DNA of 64,000 bases from Qipengyuania_B thermophila (GCF_004153605.1 NZ_SDSI01000006.1:22741-86740), one strand, 5' to 3'; shown: positions 37,851 through 47,741, counted from the first letter of the stretch. Made by a program: numbers and translations. The notes: a model not told the origin generated them from the letters alone.

Positions 37851-38717
37851 ATGACCCGGCTGACCGTCGCCGCGCTGCAACTCGCCCTGGGGTCCGAGGA
37901 CGAGCAGACCAACATCGCCGCGGTTGCCGCGCTGGTGGAGGAGGCAGCGGGCAAGGGCGCGCAGGTGGTGCTGCCGCCCGAACTGTTCACCGGCCCCTAC
38001 TTCTGCAAGACGGAAGAGGAGGAGCTGTTCGCCCGCGCCCGCCCGACGGCGGAGCATCCCGGCGTGCTGGCGATGCAGGAGCTGGCGCGCCGCCACAAGA
38101 TCGCCATTCCGACCAGCTTCTTCGAACGTGACGGGCACCACTATTACAACACGCTCGCCATGGTCGGCCCGGATGGCGACATCATCGGCACCTACCGCAA
38201 GAGCCACATCCCCGACGGGCCGGGCTACGAGGAGAAGTACTACTTCCGCCCCGGCAATGACGGATTCAAGGTGTGGGACGTGTTCGGCGCCCGCATCGGG
38301 GTCGGCGTGTGCTGGGACCAATGGTATCCCGAATGCGCGCGGGTGATGGCGCTGATGGGGGCTGAGGTGCTGTTCTACCCCACCTGCATCGGGTCCGAAC
38401 CCTATGATGCCTCGTTCGACACCAGCCGAATGTGGCAGCGCGCGATGCAGGGGCATGCCGTCTCCAACTGCATGCCGGTCGTCGCCGCCAACCGCATCGG
38501 CACCGAGACTGGCGGCGCAGGTGACGGCCACACCTACTACGGCCACAGCTTCATCACCAACGAATGGGGCGACAAGATTGCCGAGTTCGGGCGGGAGGAG
38601 ACGGGCGTGCTGGTGGAGACGCTGGACCTCGCCACCGCTGCCAAACACCGGGCGGGCATGGGCTTCTTCCGCGACCGGCGCCCGCAGCTTTACGGCCGCA
38701 TCTGCGAGGACGTCTGA
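37851..38717 (+). CDS. aguB: N-carbamoylputrescine amidase
   Basis: 288 residues, nitrilase superfamily, cleaving N-carbamoylputrescine to putrescine, CO2 and ammonia. Catalytic Glu in PPELFTGPYFC, Lys in YRKSHIPDG and Cys in GVGVCWDQWYPE, with PDGPGYEEKYYF typical of AguB. Starts 13 bp after the methyltransferase. The agmatine deiminase partner aguA is not in this window. The stop overlaps the putative folK start (CTGA). Confidence 0.93.
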   Translation: MTRLTVAALQLALGSEDEQTNIAAVAALVEEAAGKGAQVVLPPELFTGPYFCKTEEEELFARARPTAEHPGVLAMQELARRHKIAIPTSFFERDGHHYYNTLAMVGPDGDIIGTYRKSHIPDGPGYEEKYYFRPGNDGFKVWDVFGARIGVGVCWDQWYPECARVMALMGAEVLFYPTCIGSEPYDASFDTSRMWQRAMQGHAVSNCMPVVAANRIGTETGGAGDGHTYYGHSFITNEWGDKIAEFGREETGVLVETLDLATAAKHRAGMGFFRDRRPQLYGRICEDV

Positions 38718-39211
38718 AGCCTGTTCAACGTTACGCGATCGCGCTTGGCTCGAACCGGCGGCATGTCCGTCTCGGTCCGCCCGAGCGCGTGCTGGCCGAA
38801 GCGGTGCGCCTGCTGCGGACGCTGGGCGAGGTCGAGGCGGTTGCGCCCGTGCTGCGCTCGGCGCCGCTCGGACCCTCCCGCCGGCGCTACGCGAACGGCG
38901 CGCTCGTTCTGGCTTCGGCACTTGAACCGCTTGCCCTGCTGGCGGCGCTCAAGGAGTTGGAGCGGCGGCTCGGACGGCGACCCGGAGGCCAGCGGTGGAG
39001 CGCGCGGGTGCTGGACTGCGACATCGTCCTGTGGAGCGGGGGCGGGTGGCGCAGCCGCGACCTGACCATCCCCCATTCGGCATTCCGTGCCCGCTGCTTC
39101 GTTCTGCGGCCGCTGGCGGCCGTCGCACCCCTCTGGCGCGATCCGGCCACCGGATTGACGCCACGCCACCTTCTCGCCCGCTTGACCCGTCCGCGCCCCC
39201 TCACTAGGTGA
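38714..39211 (+). CDS. folK: 2-amino-4-hydroxy-6-hydroxymethyldihydropteridine diphosphokinase
   Basis: About 165 residues, folate pathway. HPPK motifs: ALGSN near the N-terminus, GPSRRRYANGAL, RWSARVLDCDIVLW (the LDxD magnesium site) and LTIPHSAFRARCFVLRPL. No in-frame ATG, GTG or TTG exists near the N-terminus; CTG at 38714, overlapping the aguB stop, is the only plausible start, so the exact first residue is uncertain. No folB or folP gene is nearby. Confidence 0.8.
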   Translation: MKPVQRYAIALGSNRRHVRLGPPERVLAEAVRLLRTLGEVEAVAPVLRSAPLGPSRRRYANGALVLASALEPLALLAALKELERRLGRRPGGQRWSARVLDCDIVLWSGGGWRSRDLTIPHSAFRARCFVLRPLAAVAPLWRDPATGLTPRHLLARLTRPRPLTR

Positions 39212-39236
39212 ACGGGCATCCGCTTCGCGGCGGCGT

Positions 39237-39312
39237 GGGCCCTTAGCTCAGTTGGTAGAGCGCGTGACTTTTAATCACTAGGTCGCTGGTTCGAACCCAG
39301 CAGGGCTCACCA
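39237..39312 (+). tRNA. tRNA-Lys (anticodon TTT)
   Basis: A 76-nt cloverleaf: acceptor GGGCCCT/AGGGCTC (one G-U pair), D stem GCTC/GAGC, anticodon arm GTGA-CTTTTAA-TCAC with anticodon TTT, T arm GCTGG-TTCGAAC-CCAGC, discriminator A and an encoded CCA end. The outer anticodon-stem pair (C27-U43) is mismatched. It lies between folK and ygiD with no host-integration signs around it. Confidence 0.97.
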
Positions 39313-39319
39313 TCTTCCC

Positions 39320-40183
39320 TCATGTGTTCGTCTCCACCGCGGGCACGGCCTGCGGCACGCGCGCGGCGCCGCCGACCTCCTCGGGCGTCGCCTCGAGCGA
39401 TGACGGCTCGACGCCGATCCCGTAGCTGGTCATGCTGATCCCGCCCATCGAATAGCCTTGCAGCAACGGATCGACCGGCAGCCCTTCCTCCGCGGCCATG
39501 CCGGCGAGGTAGAGCAGCGGGATGAAGTGGTCCGGCGTCGGCACGGCTTTCGCGTGGTCGGGGTGGTCGGCCAGCGTCAGCACCGCCGCCGGGTCTTCGG
39601 CCAGTTGCCGCATCGCCGCCTCGTCGAAACGCCGCGCCCAGTCATATCCCATGTCGGGCCGCTGCCAGTCGAGCATCCTGAGGTTGTGGACCACGTTGCC
39701 GCTGCCCAGCACCAGCACACCCATCCGCCGCAGAGTCGCCAGCTTGCGGGCAAGGTCGAGATGGTATTGAAGCGGCCGCAGCGCGTTGAGCGAGAGTTGC
39801 AGCACCGGGACGTCTGCCTCTGGATAGAGGTGTGCGAGCACGGACCAGGTGCCGTGATCCAGCCCCCACTGGTCCCGGTCGAGGCCCACCCAGTCCGGCT
39901 TGACCATCTCGACGATCTCTCCGGCGAGATCGGGATCGCCGGGTGCCGGGTAGTCGAATTCGAACAACGGCTCCGGGAAGCCGTAGAAGTCGTGGATGGT
40001 GCGCGGGCGCGGCATGGCGGTGATCGCCGTGGCGCCGAAATACCAGTGCGCCGAGACGCACAGGATCGCCCGCGGCCGCGGCAGCATGCGGCCGAGCGCC
40101 CGCCACGACCGGGTGAAGGCGTTGTCGTCGAGAGTGTTCATCGGGCTTCCATGCCCGATGAACAGGGCCGGCATAGCGGTCAC
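39320..40183 (-). CDS. ygiD: 4,5-DOPA-extradiol-dioxygenase-like protein
   Basis: 287 residues of the LigB/DODA class III extradiol dioxygenase family: PALFIGHGSPMNTLDDN at the N-terminus, VSAHWYF, NVVHNLRML and PDHFIPLLYLAGMA. The His residues bind the metal. E. coli YgiD opens the ring of L-DOPA. Start ATG overlaps the stop of the FMN reductase gene. Grouped with a quinone/flavin reductase and a pirin, which points to aromatic or quinone redox chemistry. Confidence 0.9.
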   Translation of the reverse strand: MTAMPALFIGHGSPMNTLDDNAFTRSWRALGRMLPRPRAILCVSAHWYFGATAITAMPRPRTIHDFYGFPEPLFEFDYPAPGDPDLAGEIVEMVKPDWVGLDRDQWGLDHGTWSVLAHLYPEADVPVLQLSLNALRPLQYHLDLARKLATLRRMGVLVLGSGNVVHNLRMLDWQRPDMGYDWARRFDEAAMRQLAEDPAAVLTLADHPDHAKAVPTPDHFIPLLYLAGMAAEEGLPVDPLLQGYSMGGISMTSYGIGVEPSSLEATPEEVGGAARVPQAVPAVETNT

Positions 40184-40761
40184 GACGCGCTCCTCGCTGC
40201 CGGCGCAGCCGTCCGTTCAACCCAGTTGCCGAACGCGTCGATGAACCGGGCGAAGAACGCCCGCGTGTCGTCGCTCCTGAACGCGCCGTCATCGTCGAAC
40301 AGGCCGTAAGCGCCGCCGACATAGGCTTCGGGCTGCTGCATGGCGGGCATGTCGAGAAAGACGAGCGACTGGCGCAGGCTGTGATTGGCGCCGAAGCCGC
40401 CGATGCCGCCCGGCGAAAGGGTCATGATGGCCGCCGGCTTGCCGCTCCACACGCTGGCGCCGTAGGGCCGCGAGCCGACGTCGATCGCGTTCTTCAGCGC
40501 GCCGGGTACGGTGCGGTTGTATTCGGGCGTGACGAACAGCACCGCGTCGGCGCGGGCCAGTTCGTCGCGGAACCGCGTCCATGGCAGGGGCGGACCGGAC
40601 TCCTCCAGATCCTCGTTGTAGAGCGGCAGGTCGCCGATCTCGACGAAGCGCATAGCCAGTGATGGGGGCGCGATCCGCACCAGCGCCTCGGCGGCGAGGC
40701 GGTTGACCGAGGCCGCGCGCAGGCTGCCGACGATGATGGCGGTGTCATAGGGTCTGGACAT
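40180..40761 (-). CDS. NADPH-dependent FMN reductase family protein
   Basis: 193-residue flavodoxin-fold reductase. FMN phosphate loop GSLRAASVNRLAAEAL at residue 12 and TPEYNRTVPGALKNAIDV, the usual motif of the azoreductase/chromate-reductase branch. Members reduce quinones, azo dyes or flavins. ATGA overlap with ygiD and 29 bp after the pirin gene suggest one unit on the minus strand in the order pirin, reductase, dioxygenase. Confidence 0.9.
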   Translation of the reverse strand: MSRPYDTAIIVGSLRAASVNRLAAEALVRIAPPSLAMRFVEIGDLPLYNEDLEESGPPLPWTRFRDELARADAVLFVTPEYNRTVPGALKNAIDVGSRPYGASVWSGKPAAIMTLSPGGIGGFGANHSLRQSLVFLDMPAMQQPEAYVGGAYGLFDDDGAFRSDDTRAFFARFIDAFGNWVERTAAPAARSAS

Positions 40762-40790
40762 GGGTGTTCTCCTTTGGGGGTTGCTGCCGG

Positions 40791-41489
40791 TCAGGCCGCG
40801 TCGACCATGACGATTTCGCTGTCGTCCAGCGCTTCGATCGTCACCTGCTCGACGCCGGTGATGGCCGCGCCGTCGCGTGCGTTGACTTCGGTGTCGTCGA
40901 TCCGCACCCGGCCGGCTGCCGGCACAAGGTAGAGGTGCCGGTCGGACGCCGTGGCGTAGGTGACCCGTTCGCCGGCCCGCAGCGTGGCGCCCAGCACGCG
41001 GGCATTGGCGCGGATCGGCAACGCACCCTCGTCTCCGGCCATTCCCGAGGCGAGCGGCACGAGGCGTCCGGCGCGCTCACCGCGCGGGAATGGCTGGGCA
41101 CCCCAGCCCGGCGTGCCGCCTGCGGCATCGGGGATGATCCAGATCTGGAAGATGCGGGTTTCGCCGTCTTCCAGATTGTATTCGGAATGGGTGACGCCGC
41201 TCCCCGCCGACATCACCTGCACGTCGCCGGCTTCGGTGCGTCCCTCGTTGCCGAGGCTGTCGCGGTGGGTGATCGCGCCTTCCCGGACATAGGTGATGAT
41301 CTCCATGTCGCGGTGCGGGTGCGGCGGGAAACCGGACTGGGCGGCGATGGTGTCATCGTTCCACACTCTGAGCGCACCCCAATGCACCCGCGCGGGATCG
41401 TGATAGCCGGCAAAGGAGAAGTGGTGGCGCGCATCGAGCCACCCATGGTTGGCGGCGCCGAGCGTGTGGAAAGGTCGCAGGTCGATCAT
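40791..41489 (-). CDS. Pirin family protein
   Basis: 232 residues, bicupin. Metal and substrate motif in HPHRDMEIITYV and SAGSGVTHSEYN, with WIIPDAAGGTPGW, matching the YhhW/quercetinase-type pirins. ATG 41489 was chosen at MIDLRPFHTLG, the usual family N-terminus; the longer upstream frame is not conserved. It is the promoter-proximal gene opposite a LysR regulator. Confidence 0.92.
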   Translation of the reverse strand: MIDLRPFHTLGAANHGWLDARHHFSFAGYHDPARVHWGALRVWNDDTIAAQSGFPPHPHRDMEIITYVREGAITHRDSLGNEGRTEAGDVQVMSAGSGVTHSEYNLEDGETRIFQIWIIPDAAGGTPGWGAQPFPRGERAGRLVPLASGMAGDEGALPIRANARVLGATLRAGERVTYATASDRHLYLVPAAGRVRIDDTEVNARDGAAITGVEQVTIEALDDSEIVMVDAA

Positions 41490-41540
41490 CGCGTGGCTCC
41501 TCGTTCCGTGTTCGCCCTCCATGTGCGCCTTGCCGAACAT

Positions 41541-41560
41541 TTAGATAACCCGGATAAAGT
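41541..41560. promoter_or_regulatory. Candidate LysR-type operator in a divergent promoter
   Basis: In the 96-bp gap between the pirin and LysR starts, GATAA occurs twice 9 bp apart (41544-41548 and 41553-41557), and a T-N11-A arrangement overlaps them. The region is AT-richer than its surroundings. The position suits a LysR site controlling both directions. Confidence 0.35.
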
Positions 41561-41585
41561 GCGAAAAGATGTTCCAGGAAATCGA

Positions 41586-42485
41586 ATGATGATCATCGGC
41601 CAGCCCACGCTCGACCAGCTGCGGATCCTTGTCGGCGTGGTCGACGCCGGAAGCTTCGCCGCCGGAGCGCGGCAGCTCGGCCGGGCCGTGTCGGTCATCA
41701 GCTACGGCATCGGCCAGCTCGAGGCGCAGCTCGGCGTGACGCTGTTCGACCGGGCAAACCCGCGCCGCCCCCAGCTCACGCCGGCCGGCCGGGCGCTGCT
41801 GGCTGATGCGCGGGCGGTGCTGGCGGAGGCGGACACGCTGATGGCGCGGGCGCGGGCGATCGGCCAGGGGATCGAGACGGAGGTGGCGCTCGCCGTGGAC
41901 GTGATGGTGCCCCTTCAGCGGGTCGCCGGCGTCCTGCGCAGCTTCCAGCAGGCGTTCCCGCTGACCGATCTGCGGCTGCATGTGGAGGCGCTGGGCGCGG
42001 TGGCGGGGCTGGTTCTGGACGGGCAGGCGCATCTCGCCATCGCCGGGCCTGACCTCCTCGACCTGCCCGAACTCGCGCGGCAGGAGGTCGGCGCGGTCGA
42101 ATTGGTGCCCGTCGCGGCGCCCGATCACCCGCTGGCGCGGCGCGGGTCGATGGCGCCCGGAGACGCGCAGCAATATCTCCAGCTCGTGCTCACCGACCGC
42201 TCGCCGCTGACGCGGGGCAGGGATTTTTCGGTGCTGAGCCCGCGCACCTGGCGGCTCGCGGACCTCGGCGCGAAGCATGCGCTCCTGCTGGAGGGAAGCG
42301 GGTGGGGCAACATGCCCCGCCACCTGGTCGAAGACGACCTGCGCGCCGGCAGGCTGTGCCGGCTGCCGCTGCCCGAAGGCGAGACGGTGCCGTATCGCCT
42401 GCATGCGCTGTGGCGCAAGGACTGCACGCCCGGTCCGGCCACGGCGTGGTTGCTTGATGCGCTGGGGGAGGTGCTGCGCGCCTGA
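41586..42485 (+). CDS. LysR family transcriptional regulator
   Basis: 299 residues. N-terminal HTH: LDQLRILVGVVDAGSFAAGA and GYGIGQLEAQLGVTLFDR, followed by the effector domain with VPVAAPDHPLA. ATG 41586 (or 41589). It is divergent from the pirin-reductase-dioxygenase unit, the classic layout for a LysR activator and its target. Inducer unknown; context suggests a quinone or aromatic signal. Convergent and abutting the TRIC channel gene. Confidence 0.92.
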   Translation: MMIIGQPTLDQLRILVGVVDAGSFAAGARQLGRAVSVISYGIGQLEAQLGVTLFDRANPRRPQLTPAGRALLADARAVLAEADTLMARARAIGQGIETEVALAVDVMVPLQRVAGVLRSFQQAFPLTDLRLHVEALGAVAGLVLDGQAHLAIAGPDLLDLPELARQEVGAVELVPVAAPDHPLARRGSMAPGDAQQYLQLVLTDRSPLTRGRDFSVLSPRTWRLADLGAKHALLLEGSGWGNMPRHLVEDDLRAGRLCRLPLPEGETVPYRLHALWRKDCTPGPATAWLLDALGEVLRA

Positions 42486-43112
42486 TCAGCGAGCGGGCGG
42501 CCGCGCCCGGTACCGGGGCAGCGACCAGCCGCGCAGCAGCGCGCCCGCGCGCAGGCCGAACCCCGCGAGCAGCGCGGCGACGGTCGCCGCATCGCGCGGC
42601 ACGCCTGTTCCGGCCAGCGCGACATAGGTCGCCGCGGCGGCGAGCGCGGCCGTGACATAGATCTCGCGCGAGAAGATGATCGAATCCTCCTGGCCGAGGA
42701 CATCGCGGATGATGCCGCCGAACGTGGCGGTGATCACCCCCAGCGTCACCGCCACGACCGGCGCCGCGCCGTGGTCCAGGGCGATGGAGGCGCCCACGGT
42801 GGCGAACAGGGCCAGCCCCGCGGCGTCGAACCACAGGATCAGGCGCAGCCGCGACGAGGCGAGGTGCGCGGTGAAGAACACCGCCGTCGCCACCGCCACG
42901 CAGGCGACGAGGTATTCGGGCCGCTCCATCCACACGACCGGGTGCCGGTCCAGCAGCAGGTCGCGCACCGTGCCGCCGCCGATGCCGGTCACCGTGCCGA
43001 GCAGCACGAACCCCACGACATCCATCTGCTGCCGCGACGCGACCAGCGCCCCCGTGATGGTGAAGACGACGAGGCCGATCCAGTCGAGAACGGCAATGGA
43101 AAAGGCGAACAT
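42486..43112 (-). CDS. Trimeric intracellular cation channel family protein (YicG/UPF0126)
   Basis: 208 residues with seven membrane segments and an internal repeat, each half holding the glycine-Arg-Asp motif: GIGGGTVRDLLL and FGGIIRDVL. Bacterial members of this TRIC/UPF0126 family are K+ channels. Starts with MFAFSIAVLDWIGL at 43112. Confidence 0.9.
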   Translation of the reverse strand: MFAFSIAVLDWIGLVVFTITGALVASRQQMDVVGFVLLGTVTGIGGGTVRDLLLDRHPVVWMERPEYLVACVAVATAVFFTAHLASSRLRLILWFDAAGLALFATVGASIALDHGAAPVVAVTLGVITATFGGIIRDVLGQEDSIIFSREIYVTAALAAAATYVALAGTGVPRDAATVAALLAGFGLRAGALLRGWSLPRYRARPPAR

Positions 43113-43147
43113 GCCGCCTCGTAAGGCTTCCCGCCGCCATCCGCCAG

Positions 43148-44043
<896 letters not shown>

Positions 44044-44047
<4 letters not shown>

Positions 44048-45003
44048 TGCGCCTGCCACGCGGACGCCCGCGGCGGTGGCGACGGCGAGATGCCGGCCCG
44101 CTGCTGCACCGTTTCGCTCGTCTCGTGCCGGCCGTCATGGCTCCATCCGGGCGGCTTCCACAGGTAGTTCCAGCGGTCGCGCCAGGTCTCGGCGCGCTTC
44201 AGCTGGCCCCAGAGCCACTGGAGCCCGGAGGTCTGGATGTCCCACAGGCGGTAGCTCTCGAGCGGGGTGACAAGGCCGAAGCGCGGCGGCTCCTCCTCGC
44301 GCTGATAAGTACCGAACAGCCGGTCCCAGATGATCAGCACCTGTCCGTAGTTCTTGTCGAGGTACTTGGCGTCGGCCCCATGGTGCACCCGGTGATTGGA
44401 CGGGGTCGCCAGCACGTGTTCGAGCGGTCCCATGCGGTCGACAAGCCGGGTGTGGTTGAAGATGCCCCACAGGTTCCCGAAGAACTTGACGGTGGCGAAC
44501 ATGGCCAGCGGAACGCCGAGCAGGGCGAGCACGAAATAGCACGGCGCCGTCGTCCCGCCGAGCAGGAATACGTTCCCCCGCTGCGCCACCAGGATGTTCA
44601 TCTCGTTGGAGGAGTGGTGCGTGTGGTGCAGTGCCCAGAACAGCCCCGTGCGATGGGCGATGCGATGATCGACGTAATAGGCCAGGTCGTTCAGCAGCCA
44701 GGCCAGCACGAAGGCCCACAGCGTCAGCGGAAAGGTGAACAGCCGCAGATGGTCGAAGATGAACGTGTAGATCGTCACGAACACCAGAGCGCCGAGGGTT
44801 GCGTCGACCAGCGCGGTGAAGACGCCGTTCTTCACGTTGGCGCGCGCGTCCGCCTCGTTCCAGTGGTGCCGCTCCTGGAACAGGTAGAGCGCGCGCTCGA
44901 GCAGCATGAGCCCGAAGAAATAGGCGAACATGTACCAGAAGCCGCGACCCTCCATCAGGGCACGCACCAGATCGCCGAAAAACTCCGCGACAGCGTCGAG
45001 CAT
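44044..45003 (-). CDS. Sterol desaturase / fatty acid hydroxylase family membrane protein
   Basis: 319 residues with several membrane helices and the di-iron His boxes: DHRIAHRTG, LHHTHHSSNEMN and NHRVHHGADAKYLDKNYG. These enzymes hydroxylate or desaturate lipids or sterols. The start ATG at 45003 follows GGAGAGG. First gene of a two-gene operon with the haloalkane dehalogenase, and divergent from a TetR gene. Confidence 0.9.
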
Positions 45004-45022
45004 GACCACCTCTCCTGCGCCC

Positions 45023-45051
45023 AATGTGCAATCCGCTGACTGTCCTGTCAA
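45023..45051 (-). promoter_or_regulatory. Candidate promoter and TetR operator
   Basis: On the minus strand TTGACA (45051 down to 45046), 17 bp, then CACATT (45028 down to 45023) form a promoter for the hydroxylase operon. The 14-mer TGACTGTCCTGTCA (45037-45050) covers the -35 and has TGAC/TGTCA ends plus a tandem CTGTC, a plausible binding site for the divergent TetR protein. Confidence 0.5.
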
Positions 45052-45093
45052 TCAATCTTGCGCAAAAGGTGCCGAAGGACTAGCGTGCCCTTC

Positions 45094-45786
45094 ATGAGCA
45101 ATGCGGACCCACGGCCGGCAAACCGCCGGGACCAGCAACGGGCCGATACGCGCGCGCGCATCGTGGCGGCCGCGACGGCGCTGTTCGCCACCCGCGGCTT
45201 TGAAGGCGCCGCTCTGCCTGCGGTGGCGGAGCGGTGCGGCGACCGGGTGTCCCTGATCCTCTACCATTTCGGCAGCAAGGACGGTTTGTGGCGCGCCTGC
45301 GTCGACGCCGTGTTCGAGCAGCTGAACGCGCGCACGGCCGAGCTGCTGCTGGCGCATCCCGACGCCGGGGCGACGACGGTGGAGGGGCTGGCCCTCCTGT
45401 TGCGCGTCTACATCACCGCGGCGGCGGACACGCCGGACTACCACCGCATCCTGTTCCACGAAGCGATGCACGACACGCCGCGCCTGCGCTGGCTCGTCGA
45501 CACGCATCAGCGCCGGGTGAGCGACGTCATGGTTGCCTTCATCACCCAGGCGCAGGAGGCCGGGCTCCTGCCGCATGGGCATGATCCGATGCATCTCAAG
45601 TTCATGCTGAGCGGCCTGCTGGCGCTGCCGATCACCCTCGCGCCCGAATACCGCCAGCTGACCGGCCAGGATCCGACCGGGCGACCTTTCATCGAAACCC
45701 ATGTTGCCGCGTGCCTCTCGCTCCTCGGGCTGGATGAGGGGGTTGGCGCGAAACAGGCGGCCTTGCAGGAGGAACCGGGTTCGTGA
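45094..45786 (+). CDS. TetR/AcrR family transcriptional regulator
   Basis: 230 residues. N-terminal HTH: RARIVAAATALFATRGFEGA, then VAERCGDRVSLILYHFGSKD, the second-helix block with YHFGSKDGLW. The C-terminal domain has a CerR-type form. Divergent from the hydroxylase-dehalogenase operon, which it probably represses. The stop overlaps the GTG start of the next gene. Confidence 0.92.
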   Translation: MSNADPRPANRRDQQRADTRARIVAAATALFATRGFEGAALPAVAERCGDRVSLILYHFGSKDGLWRACVDAVFEQLNARTAELLLAHPDAGATTVEGLALLLRVYITAAADTPDYHRILFHEAMHDTPRLRWLVDTHQRRVSDVMVAFITQAQEAGLLPHGHDPMHLKFMLSGLLALPITLAPEYRQLTGQDPTGRPFIETHVAACLSLLGLDEGVGAKQAALQEEPGS

Positions 45787-46760
45787 CGAAGCACTGGAGA
45801 CGCCTTGCCGCCGTGGCGGGTGCGGCCATCGTGACGGCGAGCTGCGTTGCCGATCCGGGGAGCCCGCCGGCCCCGCGCGCCCCGCTTGTGGTGCCGCCGC
45901 AGCCCGCGACGCTGGAAGGGCAGCTGGCCGCGCTCAGGGCGGCGGTGGAGCCGTATCGCGACATCGCCGCCGCCGAACGGGCCGGCTGGCGGCCGTTCGG
46001 CGACGACGAGCCGCTGATGGGACAACACTACCACAGCCCCGGCGCGCCCGATTACGTCCACGGCGATCCGCTCGATTTCAGCCGCCCCAACAACCTCATG
46101 TACACCGAGATCGGCGGACGGCGGGTGCTGACCGGCGTGGCCTATGTCGTGCGTCTCGGTGACGGAGAACCCTTGCCCGAAGGGTTCGCGGGCACTCAGG
46201 ACCGGTGGCATGTGCACGACTTCGTGCGCGCGGTCGAGGCGGCGACCGAGGACCGCCCGCTGCTGCGCTGGCTGGCGAACAGCTGGCTTGATGCCCATTA
46301 CCGCGGGCGCGGCGACAATCGCGGGCGCCTCGCGATGGTGCATGCGTGGGTCACGTTGCCGAACCCGGACGGCGTGTTCGCCGACTACAACCGGGCGGTG
46401 CCCTATCTGAAGCTAGGCTTGCCCGAAGGAAGCTGGGAAGGCGGCACGATGGCGGCGGCGCGCGGCCTCAACCTCGCCACGACGACCGGCTGCACGGTGC
46501 AGGGCGGGACGCTGTGGGTGGCGAACGCGACGCCGGAGCAGACGCGGGAGATCGCCCGCGCCTGCGCCGAAGCGGCGACGCGGGTGCGCGCCGTGCTGTC
46601 AGGCCGCCCGGACCGGCGCGCCATCAACCAGGCCGGCGAAGCGGCGTGGCGAGACTTCGATGCCGTCTGGCGCCGGGTGCTCACCCCCCAGCAGCAGGCG
46701 CGGATCGCGGCGCTCACCGAGCATGGCAGCGACCACGGAGCCGGCCACCACCATCACTGA
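45783..46760 (+). CDS. Secreted lipoprotein with His-rich C-terminus, unknown function
   Basis: 325 residues, GTG start coupled to tetR (GTGA). The signal ends at VTASC (lipobox-like). The mature part contains QHYHSPGAPDYVHGDPLDFS, GTQDRWHVHDFVRA, a single GCTVQGG segment, and ends GSDHGAGHHHH. The clustered His (HYH, HVH, HAW, HHHH) suggests metal binding. No named family recognised. Coupling to tetR suggests a linked function with the divergent operon. Confidence 0.65.
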   Translation: MTKHWRRLAAVAGAAIVTASCVADPGSPPAPRAPLVVPPQPATLEGQLAALRAAVEPYRDIAAAERAGWRPFGDDEPLMGQHYHSPGAPDYVHGDPLDFSRPNNLMYTEIGGRRVLTGVAYVVRLGDGEPLPEGFAGTQDRWHVHDFVRAVEAATEDRPLLRWLANSWLDAHYRGRGDNRGRLAMVHAWVTLPNPDGVFADYNRAVPYLKLGLPEGSWEGGTMAAARGLNLATTTGCTVQGGTLWVANATPEQTREIARACAEAATRVRAVLSGRPDRRAINQAGEAAWRDFDAVWRRVLTPQQQARIAALTEHGSDHGAGHHHH

Positions 46761-46778
46761 GGCGCCGGCGTTTGCGGG

Positions 46779-47660
46779 TCAGCAGGCGCCGAGCGCCTCG
46801 GCAAGGGCGACGGTGCGTTCCGCCGCGCGCCGGTGCGGCACGTCGAGCATCCGTCCCTCGAACCCGATCACGCCCGCATCCGGCTCGGCTGCGAAGGCGG
46901 CGAGGATCGCGCGGGCGGTGGCGATCTCCTGCGCATCCGGGGTGAAGGCGTCGTTGATGACGGGAACCTGCGCCGGGTGGATGGCGAGCCGCCCGGCGAA
47001 CCCTTCCGACCGGGCGGTGCGACTGCTCTGGCGAAGCCCGTCCTCGTCGCGGAAATCTGCGTGCAGCGTTTCGATCGCCGGCACGCCCGCCGCGTGAGCC
47101 GCCATCAGCGTCAGCGACCGCACGAGCTGGTAGGTGAACCGCCATTCGCCGTCCGGTCCGCGGTTCCCGGTCGCGCCGAGCGCCGCGGCAAGGTCTTCGG
47201 CTCCCCATGTCAGTCCGGCGAGCTGCGGGTGCCGCGCCTCGGCGAAACTGCCGATGAGGAACGGCGCCCGCGCGGTTTCGGTGACCAGCGGCAGGATCGG
47301 TGTTTCGGTTCCGCGTGCATCGAGAAGTGCGGCAAGACGCGCCACGTCGGCGGCGCCTTCGGCCTTGGGCTGCACCAGCCCGTCCGGCCGGTGCGGCAGC
47401 ACCGCGTCGAGGTCCGCTTCGGCCATGCCCGTCGCCAGCGCATTGATGCGCACCCAGACGCGCGGGCCGGGCGCGTCTGCGTTCCGGTCGGCCAGACAGG
47501 CGGCGGCGAGTTCCCTCGCCGCGGCCTTGCGCGCCGGGGCGACGGCATCCTCGAGATCGAGAATGACGATGTCCGCGCCGCAGCCGGCGGCCTTGGCGAG
47601 CTTCTTTTCGCTGTCGGCGGGAATGAACAGCAGCGAGCGCATTGGGTGAAAAGCGGCCAT
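46779..47660 (-). CDS. HpcH/HpaI-type CoA ester lyase (CitE family)
   Basis: 293 residues, TIM barrel: RSLLFIPADSEKKLAKA, LDLEDAVAP (metal ligands), WVRINAL and GRLAIHPAQVPVIN. The CitE-like family includes malyl-CoA and citramalyl-CoA lyases. ATG 47660 (or 47642). Divergent from the CaiB-MaoC pair, forming a three-enzyme CoA-ester module: activation or transfer, hydration, cleavage. Confidence 0.9.
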   Translation of the reverse strand: MAAFHPMRSLLFIPADSEKKLAKAAGCGADIVILDLEDAVAPARKAAARELAAACLADRNADAPGPRVWVRINALATGMAEADLDAVLPHRPDGLVQPKAEGAADVARLAALLDARGTETPILPLVTETARAPFLIGSFAEARHPQLAGLTWGAEDLAAALGATGNRGPDGEWRFTYQLVRSLTLMAAHAAGVPAIETLHADFRDEDGLRQSSRTARSEGFAGRLAIHPAQVPVINDAFTPDAQEIATARAILAAFAAEPDAGVIGFEGRMLDVPHRRAAERTVALAEALGAC

Positions 47661-47741
47661 GGGCGGGCTGTGCCGCCGCGCAGCCGGCTTGTCAAAGCGC
47701 GGCAGGACGGCGATGAGGGCAGGCACGGGGAGAGCAAGGCG

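Noticed and set aside
39237..39312. tRNA-Lys considered as an integration site for a genomic island
   Set aside because: No integrase, no repeated 3' tRNA end, and housekeeping genes on both sides.
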